A DNA stretch of 64,000 nucleotides from Marisa cornuarietis (taxonomy: Eukaryota > Mollusca > Gastropoda > Architaenioglossa > Ampullariidae): contig SMMW01000082.1 in assembly GCA_004794655.1 (NCBI GenBank), forward strand, positions 682,001 through 746,000, written 5' to 3'. This document shows positions 61,117 through 64,000 of the stretch, one piece after another; within the stretch, counting starts at the first letter, position 1, and every line of letters starts with the position of its first letter. The notes under the pieces were generated by a model. That model saw only the letters and a list, made by a program, of their open reading frames with translations, did no database searches and was not told the DNA's origin. The position numbers and the translations under genes are program-made.

Positions 61117-62409
61117 TGAAGACAGAGAGTGAGTCACACGTGGCGGTGTTGAGAGATGTACGCTGTGCAAGTTGACTTTGTGTGTAGTACACCTTTGTCC
61201 TGATGTCTTCTGTTGTAGACTTGTGTCTTTGATTGGAGGGACCTTCAACGTGTTAAAATAGACAAATAAACATGACACATTGACACGATGAGGTGAAGCA
61301 TACAGGCTCCCACACGGCTACTGGGAAAGATACAGGGTGTTTCTGATTCTGTGACGTCAGCCCCACCAAGTAACCTTCTACCTGTCTCGGGTTGTTACAC
61401 CTGTCGTACGTTATGTGACCCTACCCCCCCCCCCCCACAGTACCCCACCTTGCCAGGCCCGGCGTAGGTAGTCGCTCATGTGTGCCGGGCAGTGTAGCCA
61501 CGAAGTTATATTACTTACTATATGTAACTTCGTGGTGTAGCCCTATAGCCTTTCTGTATACCTGAGGACATCGTGTCAGGGACATCATTCAGTCGTCAGT
61601 CTACGTAGCATGACGCTGTGGCGTTCTTCGTCTTGGACCTTGGAGGTGACAGGATGTAAGTTTTAGACTTCAAACTAAACTCAAACCACACTTGACAACA
61701 ACGACAACATCAAACAAACAACAACAAAAAAGGAATAACAGCAGTGAAGTATTAAAGGAGAAAAATCAAAGTGGACTAAGCAACATTGGCGCACACACAC
61801 ACAGTGGACTATGCAACACTGGCATGGCTGAAGCACACACACACACACACACAGTGGACTACACAACACTGGCATGGTTGAAGCACACACACACACACAG
61901 TGGACTACACAACACTGGCATGGTTGAAGCACAGACACACACAGTGGACTACACAACACTGGCATGGCTGAAGCACACACACACACACACACACACACGC
62001 AGTGGACTAGACAACACTGGTGTAGCTGTAGCAGAGATGTCAGTAAAAATACCTACATGTTCATGCCCCCAGCTCCACTGCCTTTTTGTGAGACAAGAAA
62101 TGAGATGTTGAGAGACGGCGTTCAAATGTGTTCATCGCTCATTGATTACATTTAATTTCAATCTTTCTACCATTTGGACGATTCTGCGTATAGACTACAG
62201 GATGTGACGTCAAGCTGTGTGGCAAACAGAGCAGTCAGACCACACGGCCTTGAGGACTGACCAGACAGAACTTACATTTTCTCAGACAGACATTTAAAAA
62301 CTGATCAGACAAGTCTTTGATTTTCTTGTACAGACTTTTGAGAAACCCTGACAATAATTAGAAAAAGGTGAACATTTGAACCGACCACGTTCCTCGTGTT
62401 TAATCTAGG

Positions 62410-62494
<85 letters not shown>

Positions 62495-63215
62495 TCAAAC
62501 TCGTAGACAGTGGGAGATACAGGATTGTCCATGCGAGAGAGAGAGAGGTTGTGTGTGTGTGTTTATAATATTCTATGTGTGTGTGTTCACATACATGTGC
62601 ACGCGCGTGTAGGAGTGAGCGAGCGCAGTTGATTGCTTACTGAGTAAAACTGTTATACATGACAAGTAAATACAGTTAGAGAGAGGTCCAGGGATGACAG
62701 TACCTATCGCCAGGTGAAGACTTACCTGAAAACCGTTTTTTGAAGCCACTGGAGACCACGTCATTGTCCTCGAGCTCCCAGTCGCCCAAAATGTTGCTGA
62801 TGTGGTTGTCGTCGTCACTGGCTGTGGGCAAAGAGGGAACAACGACAGAGTCATCTAATCTGTCGAGCGAGTCCGCTAGGTGAGTGATGTGTGGTCTGTC
62901 TGCAGACTCTGCTAGTGGAGTGATGTCTGGTCTGTCTGCAGACTCCGCTAGGCGACTGATGACCTGCGCAATTATTCTGCGCAGGTCCAAGTAGTCATCA
63001 TCTAAAGAGAGAGAGAAGAGAGAAGGCTAAAAGGTTAGGCCCACGTCATACTAGTTAATTATAGCTAAGTATAGCAGGATAATTCGTAACATTGAGAGAA
63101 GACTAACAGGTTAGGCTCACTGAACCTGAGCTGTCAGCCTTTTAACTCTTACGAATGATGCCTGCTATAAATAGCGAGTTTAGCTACATAACAATTTGCA
63201 GCAAAATCTACACAA

Positions 63216-63270
<55 letters not shown>

Positions 63271-63924
63271 CATACGTGGCCTTACTGTATTAGCCCCGGG
63301 CTATTTCAATCTCTCGCATACCTCTCTTTGTGAGGGCGTAGCCTTGATGTCCCTTCCCACCATGTGGACGTGGAGGCCGCCTACATCAATAATCAACAAT
63401 CAATAAACAACAACCAGTAAACTATCCAACTGCTCTAACAGCTACCTCAGGTAAAGTATAATAGCACTTGGTCAGAAGCAAGCATGTCTCACAAAAAAGA
63501 TGAAAGCAGTCAGCAGTGATGGGACAACAGGTGAGATCAGAAATGAGACGAGCAAGAGGAAGCAACTCTGCTTGACAACTAGCTTCCTGCGCCTGACAGA
63601 CTAGTCACAACTGACTACCAACATGGCGCCTGACAGACTAGTCACAACTGACTACCAACATGGCGCCTGACAGACTAGTCACAACTGACTACCAACATGG
63701 CGCCTGACAGACTAGTCACAACTGACTACCAACATGGCGCCTGACAGACTAGTCACAACTGACTACCAACATGGCGCCTGACAGACTAGTCACAACTGAC
63801 TTCCAACATTTAACCTCCTTTGTCAGATACTCACAGAAAAAGTCATCAGTTTTATTATCTTCCATACCAAACAATGAAGACAATCGTATTACTCACGTTG
63901 CAGGTTGATTGCAGCACACGTAGC
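58228..63924 (-). CDS. Minus-strand peptide precursor gene, 5-prime end beyond window
   Basis: Candidate exons in transcription order: 63924-63897, 63380-63322, 63001-62726 and 58283-58228. The frame is open through all of them, with phase 2 or phase 1 junctions. The product runs GYVCCNQPAT, RPPRPHGGKGHQ-GYALTKR, then a 92-residue acidic segment starting DDDYLDLRRII and ending GFKKRFS, then a last exon reading GGDSQLD to VRDVA-stop. KR and KKR are dibasic cleavage sites, so the last 20 residues, starting FSGGDSQ, are a likely released peptide. The signal peptide must lie right of the window. The DD-x-x-x-L-R helix after a phase-1 junction recalls genes 1 and 3. No known family recognised. Confidence 0.58.
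58300..58790. repeat. 30-bp minisatellite ACAGAACATGTTATAGGACAG...
   Basis: About 15 copies alternating AGAACATGTAGACAGAAC and TATTATAGGACAG forms, in the last intron of the minus-strand gene, starting only about 15 bp from the acceptor. Confidence 0.93.
58832..58877. repeat. (GT)n microsatellite
   Basis: About 23 GT units. Confidence 0.95.
58880..59844. other. Intron sequence with simple repeats
   Basis: Purine-rich (GAAA/AGAG) stretch at 59195-59315 and (ACTG)n at 59396-59428. Otherwise unique, no exon recognised. Confidence 0.5.
59845..60125. repeat. 49-bp minisatellite with TATAGCTATGCATAATAAA
   Basis: Six copies of ACACAGATAGAGTATAGCTA, TGCATAATAAACAACAC and AAAGGATGTAGC. Each contains the palindrome ATGCAT next to AATAAA. 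Confidence 0.93.
60453..60505. promoter_or_regulatory. Cluster of cAMP-response-element-like sites
   Basis: Two perfect TGACGTCA palindromes (60453-60460 and 60482-60489) and a TGACGTG half site at 60499, with another ACGTCA at 60750. They sit in a CG-richer stretch inside the last intron of the minus-strand gene. This may be an internal promoter or enhancer; no transcript is known. Confidence 0.4.
60506..61440. other. Unique sequence with possible noncoding exon or transposon
   Basis: A GAAAG|GTAAAG donor-like site lies at about 60883. AATAAA is near 61264. (GT)n is at 61074-61113, and a run of about 14 C at 61423-61436. No protein frame recognised. Confidence 0.3.
61457..61535. repeat. Two adjacent perfect hairpins
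   Basis: The first is GCCCGGC (61457-61463) with GCCGGGC (61484-61490). The second is CCACGAAGTTA (61498-61508) with TAACTTCGTGG (61525-61535). GTGTAGCC lies directly beside both sides of the second hairpin. Confidence 0.75.
61785..62025. repeat. CA-linked minisatellite CAGTGGACTACACAACACTGG
   Basis: Five units of CAGTGGACTACACAACACT plus GGCATGGCTGAAG, joined by (CA)n of different length. Frames through it are artefacts. Confidence 0.9.
62026..62409. other. Unique intron sequence
   Basis: Nothing recognised. Confidence 0.35.
62410..62492. repeat. (ACAG)n microsatellite
   Basis: About 20 perfect tetranucleotide units. Confidence 0.96.
62726..63001 (-). CDS. Minus-strand gene, main propeptide exon
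   Basis: 276 nt (92 codons), phase 1 to phase 1. The acceptor is CTTCTCTCTCTCTTTAG and the donor TCAG|GTAAGT. It begins DDDYLDLRRIIAQVISR, then has three 12-residue repeats (LAESADRPDITP, LAESADRPHITH, LADSLDRLDDS) and ends NILGDWELEDND...GFKKRFS. This is the strongest coding exon on this strand. Confidence 0.7.
63220..63270. repeat. (GT)n followed by (GA)n
   Basis: Compound dinucleotide repeat in an intron. Confidence 0.95.
63322..63380 (-). CDS. Minus-strand gene, exon with GYALTKR
   Basis: 59 nt, phase 2 to phase 1. The acceptor is TTGATTATTGATGTAG and the donor GAGAG|GTATGC. Only this phase keeps the frame into the main exon. It reads RPPRPHGGKGHQGYALTKR, ending in a dibasic site. Confidence 0.5.
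63586..63805. repeat. 37-bp minisatellite GCCTGACAGACTAGTCACAA...
   Basis: Six near-perfect copies, each containing the palindrome GACTAGTC, in an intron of the minus-strand gene. Confidence 0.95.
63897..63924 (-). CDS. Minus-strand gene, possible 28-nt micro-exon with CC pair
   Basis: Between ATTGTTATTATTACAG and AAC|GTGAGT. In the only phase compatible with the next exon it reads GYVCCNQPA. It could be skipped or be a chance pair of sites. A weaker candidate exon at 63836-63859 does not fit the frame. Confidence 0.36.
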
Positions 63925-63937
63925 CTGTAATAATAAC

Positions 63938-63941
<4 letters not shown>

Positions 63942-64000
<59 letters not shown>
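63942..64000. repeat. (ATC)n microsatellite running off the window
   Basis: About 20 units, continuing past the right edge. Confidence 0.95.

Noticed and set aside
61498..61535. loxP site
   Set aside because: Only nine bases of each arm resemble loxP and the spacer length differs, so it is an unrelated hairpin.
63836..63859. Candidate 24-nt exon (KTDDFF) of the minus-strand gene
   Set aside because: In the phase required by its neighbours it opens with a stop codon, and its acceptor is weak.

Overview
This is eukaryotic nuclear DNA, most likely from a lophotrochozoan and probably a gastropod mollusc. The evidence is split genes with GT-AG introns, AATAAA/ATTAAA poly(A) signals, a decayed RTE-like LINE carrying the 5-prime motif CATGTCGTAAGAGGCGACTA, a second decayed LINE reverse-transcriptase fragment and an AAGGGAGATAAC motif common in molluscan repeats. 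The species assignment is inference. No bacterial, viral, rRNA or tRNA gene was seen.

Well over half of the window is tandem repeat. More than 25 unrelated minisatellite families (period about 19 to 105 bp) and about ten microsatellites are present. The largest arrays are 1.18-7.60 kb, 7.60-9.34 kb, 19.0-20.6 kb, 20.6-25.6 kb, 40.2-43.2 kb and 48.5-53.6 kb. The longest open frames in the window are products of these arrays, often because the repeat period is a multiple of three. They are not treated as genes.

Hidden between the arrays is a cluster of small secreted-peptide genes made of many short exons. Gene 1 (+, 9633-18759) has seven coding exons and a predicted 120-residue precursor: signal peptide, acidic propeptide, Lys-Arg site, and a C-terminal peptide with two cysteines ending in Gly-stop (amidation signal). 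Gene 3 (+, 35959-47625) has six coding exons and a predicted 96-residue precursor with the same exon-phase plan. Gene 2 (+, 28095-29160) is a recent partial duplicate of gene 3 with a stop codon in its second exon. A fourth gene on the minus strand (58228 to beyond the right end) encodes a precursor whose last peptide follows Lys-Lys-Arg. Almost all exon junctions are phase 1, and many begin with a split Asp or Glu codon.

Almost every intron carries its own private minisatellite, so the introns were inflated independently. Intron 1 of gene 3 holds an RTE-like LINE (36223-39406, minus strand, broken by frameshifts and a stop), flanked by an 8-bp duplication. The same intron in gene 2 preserves the unoccupied site. 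Intergenic DNA between the genes shows segmental duplication (blocks A, B and C). One copy of block A has one or two repeat units where the other has more than 100, a before-and-after view of minisatellite birth.

All exon models rest on splice-site consensus, open frame and comparison between paralogues within this window. No transcript or database evidence was available. No peptide was matched with confidence to a known hormone or toxin family.
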